A stretch of DNA of 64,000 nt from Sporosarcina jeotgali (GCF_033304595.1 NZ_CP116341.1:2893001-2957000); one strand, 5' to 3'; counted from the stretch's first letter, positions 31,545-41,028 are shown. The notes: generated by a model from the sequence alone, not told the origin. Program-made: numbers and translations.

Positions 31545-34500
31545 TCAGACTGGCTGGTCTTCCTTCATAAGGTTTAACGCATCCGTTGGCTGCATATCAT
31601 CGTCTTCTTCTAAGTCACGTAATTCAATTTCCTCGAAGTCTTCGGATAGCATTTTAACATCCAATCCAAGACTTTGAAGTTCTTTAATTAGAACTTTAAA
31701 GGATTCTGGTACGCCTGGTTGTGGAACGCTGTCGCCTTTTACAATAGCTTCATACGTTTTCACTCGACCCACCACGTCATCCGACTTCACAGTCAAAATC
31801 TCTTGTAGTGTGTAAGCTGCACCATAAGCCTCGAGTGCCCAAACTTCCATCTCTCCGAAACGCTGTCCGCCGAACTGGGCTTTACCGCCAAGTGGCTGTT
31901 GCGTAACCAGTGAGTATGGTCCCGTAGAACGGGCGTGAAGTTTGTCATCAACCATGTGGGCAAGTTTGATCATGTACATGATTCCGACAGAAACACGGTT
32001 GTCGAACGCTTCACCAGAACGACCGTCATAAAGAACAGTCTTTCCGTCACGATCCATTCCCGCTTCTTCCATCGTATCCCATACATCTTGTTCGTTCGCA
32101 CCATCAAATACAGGAGAAGCCATGTGAACGCCCAGCGCACGGCCAGCCATTCCAAGGTGCATCTCAAGTACCTGTCCGATGTTCATACGTGATGGTACAC
32201 CCAGCGGGTTAAGCATGACATCTACTGGTGTTCCGTCAGGCATGAATGGCATATCAGATTCAGGTAGAATCCGTGAGATAACCCCTTTGTTACCGTGACG
32301 ACCGGCCATCTTATCTCCGACAGAGATTTTACGTTTCTGAACGATGTAAACACGAACCAGCTGGTTCACGCCAGGTGCGAGTTCATCGCCATCTTCACGA
32401 TTGAACACTTTCACATCAAGAACAATTCCGCCCGCTCCGTGTGGTACACGAAGTGATGTATCACGAACTTCACGCGCTTTCTCACCGAAGATCGCATGCA
32501 GGAGCCGTTCTTCTGCAGTTAGTTCCGTTACACCCTTAGGCGTTACTTTACCAACCAAGATGTCTCCATCATGTACTTCAGCACCAATACGGATAATACC
32601 GCGATCATCTAAGTTGCGCAGTGCATCTTCACCGATGTTCGGAATATCACGTGTGATTTCTTCAGGCCCAAGCTTTGTATCACGAGCATCTGATTCATAT
32701 TCTTCAATATGAACAGAAGTGAAGACGTCATCCTTAACCAAACGTTCGCTCATGATGATTGCATCCTCGTAGTTGTAACCATCCCATGTCATGAATGCAA
32801 TTAGGATATTTTGACCAAGGGCCATTTCTCCTTTTTCCATTGACGGTCCATCTGCGAGAATATCTTTCTTAGAAACCCGGTCCCCAACGCTTACGATTGG
32901 ACGCTGGTTGTAACAAGTTCCTTGGTTTGAACGAATGAAGTTCGATAGACGATAGACGTCAAGGTCACCCTTAACTTCTTTTCCTTCTACCATGTTGATA
33001 CGGCGAACGCGGATTTCTTTCGCTTCTACGTGTTCAACGATTCCTTCATGCTTCGATACTACAGCAGCTCCTGAGTCACGTGCAGAGACGTGCTCCATTC
33101 CCGTACCTACGAAAGGTGATTTCGGGTTTAGAAGAGGTACTGCTTGACGTTGCATGTTCGCTCCCATAAGCGCACGGTTTGAGTCATCATTTTCCAAGAA
33201 TGGAATACATGCTGTCGCCGCAGAAACAACTTGTTTAGGAGAAACGTCCATGTAGTCAATTTGCTCGCGCTTGAATACAGTGTTATCCCCTTGGAAACGA
33301 CCTACTACCTCTTCGTTAACAAACGTACCATCATCGTTTAAAGGCGCATTGGCCTGTGCAACGACATAGTTATCTTCCAAGTCAGCAGTTAGGTAATCGA
33401 TGCGTGACGTAACTTTTCCCGTATCCGGATCTACCTTACGATAAGGAGTCTCAATAAATCCAAACTTATTTACTTTCGCAAATGTAGAAAGGGTGTTAAT
33501 AAGTCCAATGTTCGGTCCCTCTGGAGTCTCGATTGGACACATGCGGCCATAGTGGGAGTAGTGAACATCACGTACTTCCATTCCAGCGCGCTCACGTGTC
33601 AAACCGCCTGGTCCTAATGCAGATAGTCTGCGCTTATGCGTTAACTCTGCTAAGGGGTTCGTTTGGTCCATGAACTGAGATAGCTGGGAACTGCCAAAGA
33701 ACTCTTTAATAGACGCGATAACAGGTCTGATGTTAATCAATTGTTGTGGAACAATCGATTGCGTGTCATTAATAGACATACGTTCCTTAACTACACGTTC
33801 CATGCGTGACAAACCGATACGGAACTGGTTTTGCAGAAGTTCACCGACAGAGCGGAGACGTCTGTTGCCTAAGTGGTCGATGTCGTCTGTATCGCCCACT
33901 CCATGCAGCAAGTTGAAAAAGTAGCTGATGGAAGCAATAATATCAGAAGGTGTAACGTGTTTAATGGAATCGTCAATAACGCCATTAGAAATAACATTAA
34001 TGATTTGTCCTTCTTCACCTTTAGGAGCATAGATTTTTACAGATTGAATACGAATGTCGTCTTCTAACACTCCGCCTACCTGTTTCAAATCTTCTACTCC
34101 AATGCCCTGTTCGAAATAAGGAAGTAGTTTATCCAACGTACGGCGATCGATAAGCTGTCCCTTTTCAATCAGAATTTCTCCTGTTTCAGGGTCTGCAATT
34201 GTCTCTGCAATCGTTTGGTTGAATAAACGATTTTGGAGGTGAAGCTTTTTGTTCATTTTATACCGGCCGACATTTGCTAAGTCATAACGCTTCGCATCAA
34301 AGAAACGAGAAAACAGCAAGTTTTTCGCGCTATCTAATGTTGGTGGTTCTCCTGGACGTAAACGCTCATAAATTTCAAGAAGTGCTTTCTCCGAGTTTTC
34401 CGTGTTATCTTTTTCAAGAGAGTTTCGAAGGTATTCATTATCACCAATTAAATCGATAATCTCTTGATCAGTTGAAAAGCCAAGTGCACGTAAGAGGACT

Positions 34501-35078
34501 GTAATTGGCAGCTTGCGCGTACGGTCAATACGAACGTGGACAACATCTTTTGCGTCCGTTTCGTATTCAAGCCAAGCACCGCGGTTAGGGATGACAGTTG
34601 CACCAAATCCGCGTTTACCATTTTTGTCTGTCTTATCGTTGAAATATACGCTAGGTGATCGGACGAGCTGAGAAACAATAACTCGTTCAGCACCATTAAT
34701 AATGAAAGTACCATTTTCCGTCATTAACGGGAAATCACCCATAAAGACATCTTGTTCTTTAACATCATCTGTTTCTTTATTGTGTAAACGGACTTTCACC
34801 CGAAGTGGCGCAGCGAATGTTACGTCCCGTTCCTTTGACTCATCCACAGGATATTTAGGTTCGCCAAGCTGATAATCGACAAATTCCAATGACAGATTTC
34901 CGGTGAAATCTTGAATAGGAGAAATATCGTGGAACATTTCTCGCAATCCCTCTTCCAAAAACCACTCATAAGATTCCGTCTGAATTTCAATCAGATCCGG
35001 CAGATCTAGTACTTCGCTAATTCTCGCGAAACTTCTGCGCTGACGGTGTTGACCATAGTGAACTAACTGCTTTGTCAA
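31545..35078 (-). CDS. rpoB: RNA polymerase beta subunit
   Basis: Read from the TTG at 35078 the product is about 1177 aa, [20 protein letters not shown]. An in-frame GTG at 35087 is rejected because it lies inside the AGGGGTG ribosome site, while TTG stands 6-7 nt after it, the start also used in B. subtilis. The rifampicin region ([19 protein letters not shown] then [13 protein letters not shown]) is wild-type. Conserved [13 protein letters not shown] is present. Confidence 0.97.
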   Translation of the reverse strand: MTKQLVHYGQHRQRRSFARISEVLDLPDLIEIQTESYEWFLEEGLREMFHDISPIQDFTGNLSLEFVDYQLGEPKYPVDESKERDVTFAAPLRVKVRLHNKETDDVKEQDVFMGDFPLMTENGTFIINGAERVIVSQLVRSPSVYFNDKTDKNGKRGFGATVIPNRGAWLEYETDAKDVVHVRIDRTRKLPITVLLRALGFSTDQEIIDLIGDNEYLRNSLEKDNTENSEKALLEIYERLRPGEPPTLDSAKNLLFSRFFDAKRYDLANVGRYKMNKKLHLQNRLFNQTIAETIADPETGEILIEKGQLIDRRTLDKLLPYFEQGIGVEDLKQVGGVLEDDIRIQSVKIYAPKGEEGQIINVISNGVIDDSIKHVTPSDIIASISYFFNLLHGVGDTDDIDHLGNRRLRSVGELLQNQFRIGLSRMERVVKERMSINDTQSIVPQQLINIRPVIASIKEFFGSSQLSQFMDQTNPLAELTHKRRLSALGPGGLTRERAGMEVRDVHYSHYGRMCPIETPEGPNIGLINTLSTFAKVNKFGFIETPYRKVDPDTGKVTSRIDYLTADLEDNYVVAQANAPLNDDGTFVNEEVVGRFQGDNTVFKREQIDYMDVSPKQVVSAATACIPFLENDDSNRALMGANMQRQAVPLLNPKSPFVGTGMEHVSARDSGAAVVSKHEGIVEHVEAKEIRVRRINMVEGKEVKGDLDVYRLSNFIRSNQGTCYNQRPIVSVGDRVSKKDILADGPSMEKGEMALGQNILIAFMTWDGYNYEDAIIMSERLVKDDVFTSVHIEEYESDARDTKLGPEEITRDIPNIGEDALRNLDDRGIIRIGAEVHDGDILVGKVTPKGVTELTAEERLLHAIFGEKAREVRDTSLRVPHGAGGIVLDVKVFNREDGDELAPGVNQLVRVYIVQKRKISVGDKMAGRHGNKGVISRILPESDMPFMPDGTPVDVMLNPLGVPSRMNIGQVLEMHLGMAGRALGVHMASPVFDGANEQDVWDTMEEAGMDRDGKTVLYDGRSGEAFDNRVSVGIMYMIKLAHMVDDKLHARSTGPYSLVTQQPLGGKAQFGGQRFGEMEVWALEAYGAAYTLQEILTVKSDDVVGRVKTYEAIVKGDSVPQPGVPESFKVLIKELQSLGLDVKMLSEDFEEIELRDLEEDDDMQPTDALNLMKEDQPV

Positions 35079-35216
35079 CTCTTTCACCCCTCATAAGACA
35101 TTAATAGAGCTCGTTTGGACTCCTGGCAATTTCAGGCCGGCATGAAATTAGCGCCACGCGTGTCCAAGCATCTCATAAAAAGTCTTTCCGAAATCAAAAA
35201 AATAGTGTATGATATC

Positions 35217-35258
35217 GAAAAAACAAAAAGAAAACGAGTTCCGGCTAGAGCTCATTTT
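35217..35258 (-). terminator. Terminator-like hairpin in the rpoB leader
   Basis: Minus strand AAAATGAG (35258-35251), 12-nt loop, CTCGTTTT (35238-35231), followed by a long T-rich tail (TTTTCTTTTTGTTTTTT). It lies about 100 nt into the leader expected from the promoter at 35366-35394 and 140 nt before rpoB, so it is an attenuator candidate. The rest of the 312-bp gap (35079-35390) shows no gene. Confidence 0.55.
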
Positions 35259-35365
35259 CGATTTACCAATCTTTTATCCAACGTCAGTATACCTAACATT
35301 TCCATTACTTATGCAAACGCATAAAAAGGCACACGAATGCAGTATATTTATTGTTGCATTTTATA

Positions 35366-35394
35366 ATGCTATCACAACGCTTTAACGGAGTCAA
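35366..35394 (-). promoter_or_regulatory. Candidate promoter of rpoB-rpoC
   Basis: Minus strand TTGACT (35394-35389), 17-bp spacer, TAGCAT (35371-35366). The -35 overlaps the last bases of ybxB. It would give a leader of about 280 nt before rpoB. Confidence 0.5.
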
Positions 35395-35993
35395 TGTTTT
35401 TTTGATTTAATAATATAATACCCCTTGCTTTTCTCTACAATTTCTGCATTGCCGAATAATTCCTCGAGTCTCGCAATTGTTGAAGGGGCTCCCTGCTTTT
35501 TCTGAATAACCACCCAGAGATCTCCGCCGACAGCTAAGTGTTCATATGCTTGGTTGTAAATTTTAAAGACTGTTTCTTTTCCTGCCCGTATAGGAGGGTT
35601 TGTCAGTATTGACGCGAACTCTTTTGTTTCAACTTCATCTAAAGCATCACTGGCATAGATCACGACGTTTTCAATATTATTTTTTTGGGAATTGGTCCGA
35701 GATAGAGCTAATGCACGTTCGTTCACATCCACCATCTGGATTGTCCGTTCTTTTAACAATGAAGCTATGGAAAGCCCTACAGGTCCGTATCCACATCCCA
35801 CATCAAGAATATCTCCTTCAACATCCGGAGCTCGGAATGCATCGATGAGCAGACGTGAACCAAAGTCCACTTCCCCTTTACTAAACACACCTGCATCTGT
35901 AACAAAAACAAAGCTAGTCCCGCGCAAATTCGTTTGCCATTGTTTCGGCTCACTTTTCACATCGGGATTTTTCGAATAGTAATGCTCTGCCAC
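35391..35993 (-). CDS. ybxB: RsmC-like class I SAM-dependent methyltransferase (YbxB)
   Basis: A 200-aa protein starting with GTG, MAEHYYSKNPDVKSEPKQWQ, preceded by AGGGGG. It carries the methyltransferase small domain: SAM-binding DVGCGYGPVGLSIASL and the catalytic NPPIRAGKE of the NPPY type. RsmC proteins methylate a guanine N2 in 16S rRNA; the Firmicute YbxB is assigned that role by similarity. It lies between rplL and rpoB, as in B. subtilis. Confidence 0.92.
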   Translation of the reverse strand: MAEHYYSKNPDVKSEPKQWQTNLRGTSFVFVTDAGVFSKGEVDFGSRLLIDAFRAPDVEGDILDVGCGYGPVGLSIASLLKERTIQMVDVNERALALSRTNSQKNNIENVVIYASDALDEVETKEFASILTNPPIRAGKETVFKIYNQAYEHLAVGGDLWVVIQKKQGAPSTIARLEELFGNAEIVEKSKGYYIIKSKKH

Positions 35994-36033
35994 ACGAAAA
36001 CCCCCTACTGTTCACTTAATTAAATCCAGGTAT

Positions 36034-36080
36034 AAAAAAAACGAAGAAAAACCCGTCGACAAAGACGAGGTTTTTCTTCG
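36034..36080 (-). terminator. Rho-independent terminator after rplL
   Basis: Minus strand CGAAGAAAAACC and GGTTTTTCTTCG arms (36080-36042) with inner GTC/GAC pairs, followed by a run of eight T (36041-36034). It closes the rplJ-rplL transcript at least in part before ybxB. Confidence 0.9.
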
Positions 36081-36091
36081 CAGTTTACGAA

Positions 36092-36454
36092 TTACTTAAC
36101 TTCTACAGAAGCGCCTACTTCTTCAAGCTTAGCTTTAAGTTCTTCAGCTTCAGCTTTTTCTACGCCTTCTTTGATAGCTTTAGGTGCGTTATCAACAACT
36201 TCTTTCGCTTCTTTCAAGCCTAGGCCAGTGATTTCGCGAACGACTTTGATGACTTTGATTTTTTGGTCTCCAGCAGATGCTAGAACTACGTCGAATTCAG
36301 TCTGCTCAGCAGCTGCTTCTCCGCCACCAGCGCCAGCCATAGCTACAGGAGCTGCAGCAGTTACGCCAAATTCTTCTTCGATTGCTTTTACTAGGTCGTT
36401 AAGTTCAAGAACTGTCATTTCTTTGATAGCGCCTAAGATTTGTTCGTTAGTCAT
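36092..36454 (-). CDS. rplL: 50S ribosomal protein L7/L12
   Basis: A 120-aa acidic stalk protein, [20 protein letters not shown], with an alanine/glycine-rich hinge ([18 protein letters not shown]) and the factor-binding C-terminal domain [20 protein letters not shown]. Several dimers bind L10 and recruit EF-Tu and EF-G. It lies 61 bp after rplJ. Confidence 0.98.
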   Translation of the reverse strand: MTNEQILGAIKEMTVLELNDLVKAIEEEFGVTAAAPVAMAGAGGGEAAAEQTEFDVVLASAGDQKIKVIKVVREITGLGLKEAKEVVDNAPKAIKEGVEKAEAEELKAKLEEVGASVEVK

Positions 36455-36515
36455 TATAGTTCCTCCTAATGGGTATGTTTTGCGAGTTAACTCGCTGATT
36501 GGTCAAGATGCGATA

Positions 36516-37016
36516 TTACGCGCCTTGTTCTTCTTTTTGGTCTGCAACGGCTTTTGTAGCCAATGCGAAGTTGCGCATTGGAGCTTGAAGCACGCTGAGC
36601 AGCATAGAGAGAAGTCCTTCGCGTGAAGGAAGAGTCGCCAATGCTTTCACTTCTTCAACAGAAGCAAGTGCACCTTCGATGACACCGGCTTTGATTTCCA
36701 AAGCTTCGTTGTCTTTAGCGAAGTTGTTGATGATTTTTGCGGGTGCGATTACATCTTCAGTTGAGAACGCAATTGCGTTCGGTCCTGTAAGATGTTCGTT
36801 AAGTCCTTCAAGACCTGATGCTTCAGCCGCACGGCGAGCCATCGAGTTTTTGTAGACTTTGAATTCCACGCCTGCTTCACGAAGTTGCTTACGAAGTTCA
36901 GTTGCTTGTGCAACGTTAAGACCACGATAGTCAACAACGACCATTGAAGCTGATGCTTTCATCTTGTCCGCGATTTCAGTTACTACTGCTTGTTTCGCTT
37001 CTAATACTTTGCTCAT
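36516..37016 (-). CDS. rplJ: 50S ribosomal protein L10
   Basis: The ATG at 37016, preceded by AGGAGGTGTCAAG, gives the 166-aa protein [21 protein letters not shown]10 anchors L7/L12 dimers to the 50S stalk and, as the L10-L12 complex, represses its own mRNA by binding the leader found just upstream (37097-37210). The conserved [20 protein letters not shown] is present. Confidence 0.98.
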   Translation of the reverse strand: MSKVLEAKQAVVTEIADKMKASASMVVVDYRGLNVAQATELRKQLREAGVEFKVYKNSMARRAAEASGLEGLNEHLTGPNAIAFSTEDVIAPAKIINNFAKDNEALEIKAGVIEGALASVEEVKALATLPSREGLLSMLLSVLQAPMRNFALATKAVADQKEEQGA

Positions 37017-37060
37017 CTTGACACCTCCTGTTAAGTGTAGGGGCATTTATACCATATGCA

Positions 37061-37096
37061 TAAAAAACCCTCCGATCTGACTAGCAGACGGAGGGT
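37061..37096 (-). terminator. Attenuator terminator in the rplJ leader
   Basis: Minus strand ACCCTCCG (37096-37089) pairs with CGGAGGGT (37074-37067), followed by six T. It lies between the L10-binding element and rplJ, so it fits transcription attenuation by L10-L12. Confidence 0.85.
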
Positions 37097-37099
37097 TGG

Positions 37100-37205
37100 A
37101 AAGTCGTCATCTTTTTACTGTTAAAAAGAGCGTCTTGTCCCTCGGCAGGATTATTAAGTGGTCACCCACTCCTGCTGTCTGCGGTACAAATCGTATATTG
37201 CAACA
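37100..37205 (-). ncRNA. L10 leader (L10-L12 binding autoregulatory RNA)
   Basis: The 200-nt leader between rplA and rplJ holds the typical L10-leader core: an AGCAGGAGTGGG segment pairing with the CCTGC of AATAATCCTGCCGAGG, then GGACAAGACGCTC, then the terminator at 37061-37096. It was recognised by sequence resemblance and position, not by a covariance search. Confidence 0.85.
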
Positions 37206-37211
37206 AACGTT

Positions 37212-37240
37212 ATCCTACCAAAAGATAGGGCGCGTGTCAA
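37212..37240 (-). promoter_or_regulatory. Sigma-A promoter of rplJ-rplL
   Basis: Minus strand TTGACA (37240-37235, perfect), 17-bp spacer, TAGGAT (37217-37212). The -35 begins 4 bp after the rplA stop codon. Confidence 0.7.
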
Positions 37241-37244
37241 CTAA

Positions 37245-37943
37245 TTATTTTACGTTTACTGAAGAAGGGTTGATCTTTACAGCAGGTCCCATTGTAGTTG
37301 TTAAGTTAACAGACTTCATGTAAGTACCTTTAGCTGCAGCCGGTTTAGCCTTCTGAATTACTTCAAATACAGTTGTAAGGTTTTCTGCAAGCTTTTCGTT
37401 ATCGAAAGAAACTTTACCAATTGGAGCGTGGATGATTCCAGCTTTGTCCGCACGATATTCTACCTTACCTGCTTTGATTTCTTGAACTGCTTTTGTAACG
37501 TCGAATGTCACTGTGCCAGTTTTCGGGTTCGGCATAAGACCTTTTGGTCCAAGTACACGTCCGATTTTACCAACTTCACCCATCATGTCCGGTGTCGCAA
37601 CGATTACATCGAAGTCAAACCATCCTTGTTGGATTTTAGTGATGTATTCTGCATCGCCTACAAAGTCAGCGCCTGCTGCTTCAGCTTCTTTAAGCTTCTC
37701 ACCTTTAGCGAAAACGAGAACGCGTTGTGTTTTACCAGTTCCGTTAGGCAGTACTACTGCTCCACGAATTTGCTGGTCGTTTTTGCGCGTGTCGATTCCA
37801 AGACGGAAAGCCACTTCTACTGTTGCATCAAAGTTTGTTGTGCTTGTTTTTTTAGCGAGTTCGATCGCTTCTGTTAAGTCGTATGCCGCTGTGCGGTCGA
37901 CAAGCTTTGCAGCTTCTACGAACTTCTTACCTCTTTTAGCCAT
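37245..37943 (-). CDS. rplA: 50S ribosomal protein L1
   Basis: A 232-aa two-domain protein starting [20 protein letters not shown], with the L1 signature [20 protein letters not shown]. It forms the mobile L1 stalk that guides E-site tRNA. L1 commonly represses its own operon; a probable L1-type site lies directly upstream at 37955-37990 and another before rplK. A good GAGGAGG ribosome site is part of that upstream region. Confidence 0.98.
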   Translation of the reverse strand: MAKRGKKFVEAAKLVDRTAAYDLTEAIELAKKTSTTNFDATVEVAFRLGIDTRKNDQQIRGAVVLPNGTGKTQRVLVFAKGEKLKEAEAAGADFVGDAEYITKIQQGWFDFDVIVATPDMMGEVGKIGRVLGPKGLMPNPKTGTVTFDVTKAVQEIKAGKVEYRADKAGIIHAPIGKVSFDNEKLAENLTTVFEVIQKAKPAAAKGTYMKSVNLTTTMGPAVKINPSSVNVK

Positions 37944-37954
37944 CAGATATTTCC

Positions 37955-37990
37955 TCCTCGATTGTGGTTTTAGCGGAATAAACCTCCCAC
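37955..37990 (-). promoter_or_regulatory. Probable L1-binding element before rplA
   Basis: Minus strand GTGGGAGG (37990-37983) followed 28 nt further by CCACA (37967-37963) and GAGGAGG, giving a GTGG/CCAC stem that covers the ribosome-site region. Nearly the same element precedes rplK (38504-38537). L1 repression of this operon is known; assignment of these exact sites is inferred. Confidence 0.5.
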
Positions 37991-37995
37991 GATTA

Positions 37996-38031
37996 AGGGT
38001 TGCGTGTTCTATAGAACGACCGCAACCCCCA
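37996..38031 (-). promoter_or_regulatory. Intercistronic hairpin between rplK and rplA
   Basis: Minus strand GGGTTGCG and CGCAACCC arms enclose a GTTCTATAGAAC palindrome, giving a strong nested hairpin. No T run follows (TTAATCG), so it is more likely an mRNA processing or stabilising element than a terminator. Confidence 0.5.
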
Positions 38032-38060
38032 TAAAAACATACAATGAATTAGGTTTCAGA

Positions 38061-38486
38061 TCAGTCTTCGATCGTGATTCCCATACTGCGAGCAGTACCT
38101 TCAACCATTGCCATCGCTGCTTCAACTGATGCAGCATTCAAATCCTGCATTTTTTGTTCAGCAATTTCTTTAACTTGATCACGCTTCACGACAGCAACTT
38201 TATTCTTGTTCGGTTCGCCTGAACCCTTTTGGATTTTAGCTGCAACCTTCAACAATACTGCTGCTGGCGGAGTTTTTGTGATGAATGTAAATGAACGATC
38301 TTCGAATACAGTGATTTCAACAGGAATAATAAGACCTGCTTGGTCAGATGTACGCGCATTGAATTCTTTACAGAATCCCATGATATTGACACCTGCCTGA
38401 CCGAGCGCCGGTCCGACTGGCGGTGCTGGATTTGCTTTTCCTGCTGGAATTTGCAATTTCACAAGCTTGATTACTTTTTTAGCCAC
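38061..38486 (-). CDS. rplK: 50S ribosomal protein L11
   Basis: The GTG start at 38486, preceded by AAGGAGGTGTGTCTC, gives the 141-aa protein M(V)[18 protein letters not shown], with [20 protein letters not shown] and the C-terminal rRNA-binding domain ([19 protein letters not shown]). L11 is part of the GTPase-associated centre and is needed for stringent-response activation by RelA. Open frame upstream is leader. Confidence 0.97.
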   Translation of the reverse strand: MAKKVIKLVKLQIPAGKANPAPPVGPALGQAGVNIMGFCKEFNARTSDQAGLIIPVEITVFEDRSFTFITKTPPAAVLLKVAAKIQKGSGEPNKNKVAVVKRDQVKEIAEQKMQDLNAASVEAAMAMVEGTARSMGITIED

Positions 38487-38503
38487 GAGACACACCTCCT
38501 TAA

Positions 38504-38537
38504 GTCCGTGATGTGGTATTTGGGTTGCCCCTCCCAC
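38504..38537 (-). promoter_or_regulatory. Probable L1-binding element before rplK
   Basis: Minus strand GTGGGAGG (38537-38530), then CCACATCACGGAC (38516-38504), a GTGG/CCAC stem ahead of the ribosome site. It shares GTGGGAGG, spacing and CCACA with the element before rplA. Two other hairpins (TCAGACAT/ATGTCTGA and CCGGCA/TGCCGG) precede it in the leader. Confidence 0.55.
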
Positions 38538-38612
38538 TCAATATGTGCCTGCCGGCAAATGCCGGTAGAATTTTGTTAAGACGTTCAGACATTTCTATGT
38601 CTGACCTTTGAA

Positions 38613-38641
38613 ATAATATCACTATTTCACATGTTTTGCAA
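38613..38641 (-). promoter_or_regulatory. Sigma-A promoter of rplK-rplA
   Basis: Minus strand TTGCAA (38641-38636), 17-bp spacer, TATTAT (38618-38613), in the 175-bp gap after nusG. It would produce a leader of about 120 nt that contains the L1-type element. Confidence 0.6.
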
Positions 38642-38661
38642 GAGGGAACGAATTAATTTTT

Positions 38662-39204
38662 TCAGCTCGTTCTTTCAACTTGTTCAAAGTCAAGTTCCAT
38701 ATTCGTTTCGCGGCCGAACATGTCTACAGATACTTTAACTTTCCCCTGGTCCAGTTCAATCTCTTCAACTTTACCCTGGAATCCAGCGAACGGTCCCTCT
38801 AACACTTCCACCATTTCGCCGATTTCGAAGTCCACTTCCAATTTGCGATCCTTCATACCCATTTGCTTCAGGATGAACGTCACTTCTTCAGGAAGAAGCG
38901 GCGTAGGTTTTGCTCCGCCGCCCGAAGAACCGATGAATCCAGTGACGCCCGGTGTATTGCGGACGACATACCATGAATCATCTGTCATGATAATTTCAAC
39001 TAGGACGTAACCAGGAAACGTTTTCCGCATCACTGTACGTTTTTTACCTTCTTTGAAATCCGTTTCTTCTTCTTCTGGAACAATCACGCGGAAAATCTTG
39101 TCTTGCATACCCATCGTTTCCACGCGTTTTTCAAGGTTTTCTTTCACCTTGTTTTCGTACCCTGAGTACGTATGGACGACGTACCAATTTTTCTCCATTT
39201 CCAT
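38662..39204 (-). CDS. nusG: Transcription elongation and termination factor NusG
   Basis: A 180-aa protein with the NusG N-terminal domain (EKNWYVVHTYSGYENKVKEN; WYVVRNTPGVTGFIG) and a C-terminal KOW domain (EMVEVLEGPFAGFQGKVEEI). It binds RNA polymerase, promotes pausing in Bacillus and can link to S10. The start is uncertain: the ATG at 39204 or the in-frame ATG two codons later (giving 178 aa); the best ribosome site AAGGAGGG lies unusually far, about 24 nt upstream. Confidence 0.96.
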   Translation of the reverse strand: MEMEKNWYVVHTYSGYENKVKENLEKRVETMGMQDKIFRVIVPEEEETDFKEGKKRTVMRKTFPGYVLVEIIMTDDSWYVVRNTPGVTGFIGSSGGGAKPTPLLPEEVTFILKQMGMKDRKLEVDFEIGEMVEVLEGPFAGFQGKVEEIELDQGKVKVSVDMFGRETNMELDFEQVERTS

Positions 39205-39307
39205 ATCGATGAGGACTGCGCGTCCGTCCCTCCTTTTTTGTTCAAATGAAAAAACCCGCTCTTTCAGTTAGACGGGATATTTTCAGTATGCGATTCAACG
39301 TGCTCTA

Positions 39308-39493
39308 TTATAACGAAACATACCATTCCATTACTCGTGATAAGCCAAGATCCACAAGACCAAAGTATACGGCCATGAATACTACTGTACTAAGAACCAC
39401 GATTGTGTAGCGGGTCAGTTCTTTACGTTTCGGCCAGCTGACTTTCCGCATTTCCGTGACAACATTTTTAAAGAAACTTGTTATCTTGCCCAT
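39308..39493 (-). CDS. secE: Protein translocase subunit SecE
   Basis: A 61-aa single-span form typical of Gram-positive bacteria, MGKITSFFKNVVTEMRKVSW, with the conserved amphipathic KVSWPKRKELTRYT helix and one C-terminal transmembrane segment. SecE clamps SecY in the translocon. It lies between rpmG and nusG. Confidence 0.96.
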   Translation of the reverse strand: MGKITSFFKNVVTEMRKVSWPKRKELTRYTIVVLSTVVFMAVYFGLVDLGLSRVMEWYVSL

Positions 39494-39547
39494 TCTTTTG
39501 CAAACCTCCGAATAGTAGATATGACGGCCTAAAGTCTAGCCAGACCC

Positions 39548-39697
39548 TCACGCTGTTTGTCTGTGTAACGTATGCTCATTGCAATGACTGCAGTGTTTCT
39601 TCAGGACCAGCCGTTCAGTTGTTTTGTTGCTGCCAGCTGGTAGTGAATAGTTTCTGGAGCCGCATTTTTCACAGCTTACTACAATTTTTTTAGACAT
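39548..39697 (-). CDS. rpmG: 50S ribosomal protein L33 (zinc-binding form)
   Basis: A 49-aa protein, MSKKIVVSCEKCGSRNYSLP, ending HTLHRQTA, with zinc motifs CEKC and CSHC, hence a C+ L33. The ATG at 39697 fits the family; open frame upstream is untranslated. It lies 54 bp before secE, as in B. subtilis. Confidence 0.95.
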   Translation of the reverse strand: MSKKIVVSCEKCGSRNYSLPAGSNKTTERLVLKKHCSHCNEHTLHRQTA

Positions 39698-39734
39698 ATC
39701 TAGTGAACACCTAGTCTTTCCATAGTCTTGATAA

Positions 39735-39763
39735 AGAGTACCACCTAACCTATTACCTGTCAA
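39735..39763 (-). promoter_or_regulatory. Sigma-A promoter of rpmG-secE-nusG
   Basis: Minus strand TTGACA (39763-39758, perfect), 17-bp spacer, TACTCT (39740-39735), between sigH and rpmG. Confidence 0.65.
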
Positions 39764-39792
39764 TGCAAGGATAGTCAGAAAATTGCTATGCT

Positions 39793-40443
39793 TTACGTAA
39801 CGACATCTACTTGCATATACCTTTCAAGCTTTCGTTTAATGCGCTGCAATGCATTGTCTACGGATTTAACTTGACGGTTCAGTACTTCAGAAATCTCCTG
39901 ATAGGACTGCCCGTCCAGATAAAGGCCAAGCACTTCCTTTTCAAGACTGCTTAAAACTTTGTTCATTTCTACTTCCATTTGAACAAAGTTTTCTTTATAA
40001 ATCATTAAGTCTTCCGGATCATCATTGGCAGAACCCGTAAGCACATCTAACAAAGTACGGTCGGATTCCTCGTCGTAAACAGGCTTATCCAGCGATACAG
40101 ATGAATTAAGCGGAATATGTTTTTGCCTGGTGGCTGTTTTGATAGCCGTGATGATCTGCCGCTTAATACACAGCTCTGCAAACCCTTTAAACGAGCTAAG
40201 CCGGTCTTCGCGGAAATCGCGAATGGCTTTATATAATCCAATCATGCCTTCTTGAATTATATCTTCCTTGTCCCCGCCCATCATGAAGTAAGAACGCGCC
40301 TTCATTCTAACAAATGATTGATATTTGGTAATGAGAAAGTCGAGTGCATCTGTGTTTCCTTCTTGAATGATTCCGATTAGCTGTTCATCGGAAAAGGTAC
40401 TGAAGTCTGCTGTTCTAGGTGCATAAGCTGTCTTTTCCGCCAT
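39793..40443 (-). CDS. sigH: RNA polymerase sigma factor SigH (early sporulation and stationary phase)
   Basis: A 216-aa sigma-70-family protein. Region 2 has YQSFVRMKARSYFMMGGDKE and EDIIQEGMIGLYKAIRDF, and region 4 has SSLEKEVLGLYLDGQSYQEI. Length and neighbourhood (rae1 upstream, rpmG downstream) match B. subtilis SigH, which drives spo0A, spo0F and competence-phase genes. Its presence suggests a spore former. A promoter with consensus -10 lies immediately upstream. Confidence 0.96.
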   Translation of the reverse strand: MAEKTAYAPRTADFSTFSDEQLIGIIQEGNTDALDFLITKYQSFVRMKARSYFMMGGDKEDIIQEGMIGLYKAIRDFREDRLSSFKGFAELCIKRQIITAIKTATRQKHIPLNSSVSLDKPVYDEESDRTLLDVLTGSANDDPEDLMIYKENFVQMEVEMNKVLSSLEKEVLGLYLDGQSYQEISEVLNRQVKSVDNALQRIKRKLERYMQVDVVT

Positions 40444-40478
40444 TCCCCATCACTCCGGTTTATCATACTAGTTAGTCA

Positions 40479-40508
40479 ATTATAGCTTAAGGAATTTTTT
40501 TGCGTCAA
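40479..40508 (-). promoter_or_regulatory. Sigma-A promoter of sigH
   Basis: Minus strand TTGACG (40508-40503), 18-bp spacer, TATAAT (40484-40479), 36 bp before the sigH start. In B. subtilis sigH is repressed by AbrB at this place; no AbrB site can be called by eye. Confidence 0.7.
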
Positions 40509-40512
40509 CCGC

Positions 40513-41028
40513 TCACCTGTTCCCCCTGCGCCATTTCTCGAAAACTTCCGCTACTTCTTGTGATAATTGTATTTTGGAAAAGGAACGATTCTCCTGAATT
40601 GCCCGCACTTTTGCAGATATAATCTTGTCGATTTCCTGCATTTCAATCTCTAGTTCCCGTGCAGAAATTCTTAATGCCCCTTGTCCAAAAATAATCCATT
40701 GTTCAGTAAGATCTGAAGTCGCGACATGAAGTTGCACAGTACGTTTCGATAGTTCTGAAACCAGCTTCTCAATACGTTCATCTGCCGTTTCGTTTTCCCT
40801 CGTAAACACAATTTCAACTTGAGAACGCTTCTCTTTATTTTCAATCCCCGGAACCAGGTATGCATCGAATACAAGAATCACGCGCCACCCCTTGAAAGCT
40901 TGATATTCTGCCAGCTGATCAATTAAACGGTCCCGCGCCTCGGCAAGTTTAAGTCGTTTTAACTCCCTCAGTTCCGGCCATGCACCGATAATGTTATAAC
41001 CATCGACTAGCAGGATGTCTTTTTTCAT
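40513..41028 (-). CDS. rae1: Ribosome-associated NYN-domain endonuclease (Rae1, YacP)
   Basis: A 171-aa PIN-like NYN protein starting [20 protein letters not shown], with the catalytic Asp at residue 9 and VILVFDAYLVPG, then VHVATSDLTEQWIIFGQGA-type sequence. In B. subtilis Rae1 cleaves certain mRNAs in the ribosomal A site. It overlaps rlmB by 4 bp, so the two are coupled. Confidence 0.9.
   Translation of the reverse strand: MKKDILLVDGYNIIGAWPELRELKRLKLAEARDRLIDQLAEYQAFKGWRVILVFDAYLVPGIENKEKRSQVEIVFTRENETADERIEKLVSELSKRTVQLHVATSDLTEQWIIFGQGALRISARELEIEMQEIDKIISAKVRAIQENRSFSKIQLSQEVAEVFEKWRRGNR

Noticed and set aside
31545-35078. Rifampicin-resistance change in rpoB
   Set aside because: The cluster I residues ([28 protein letters not shown]) look wild-type.
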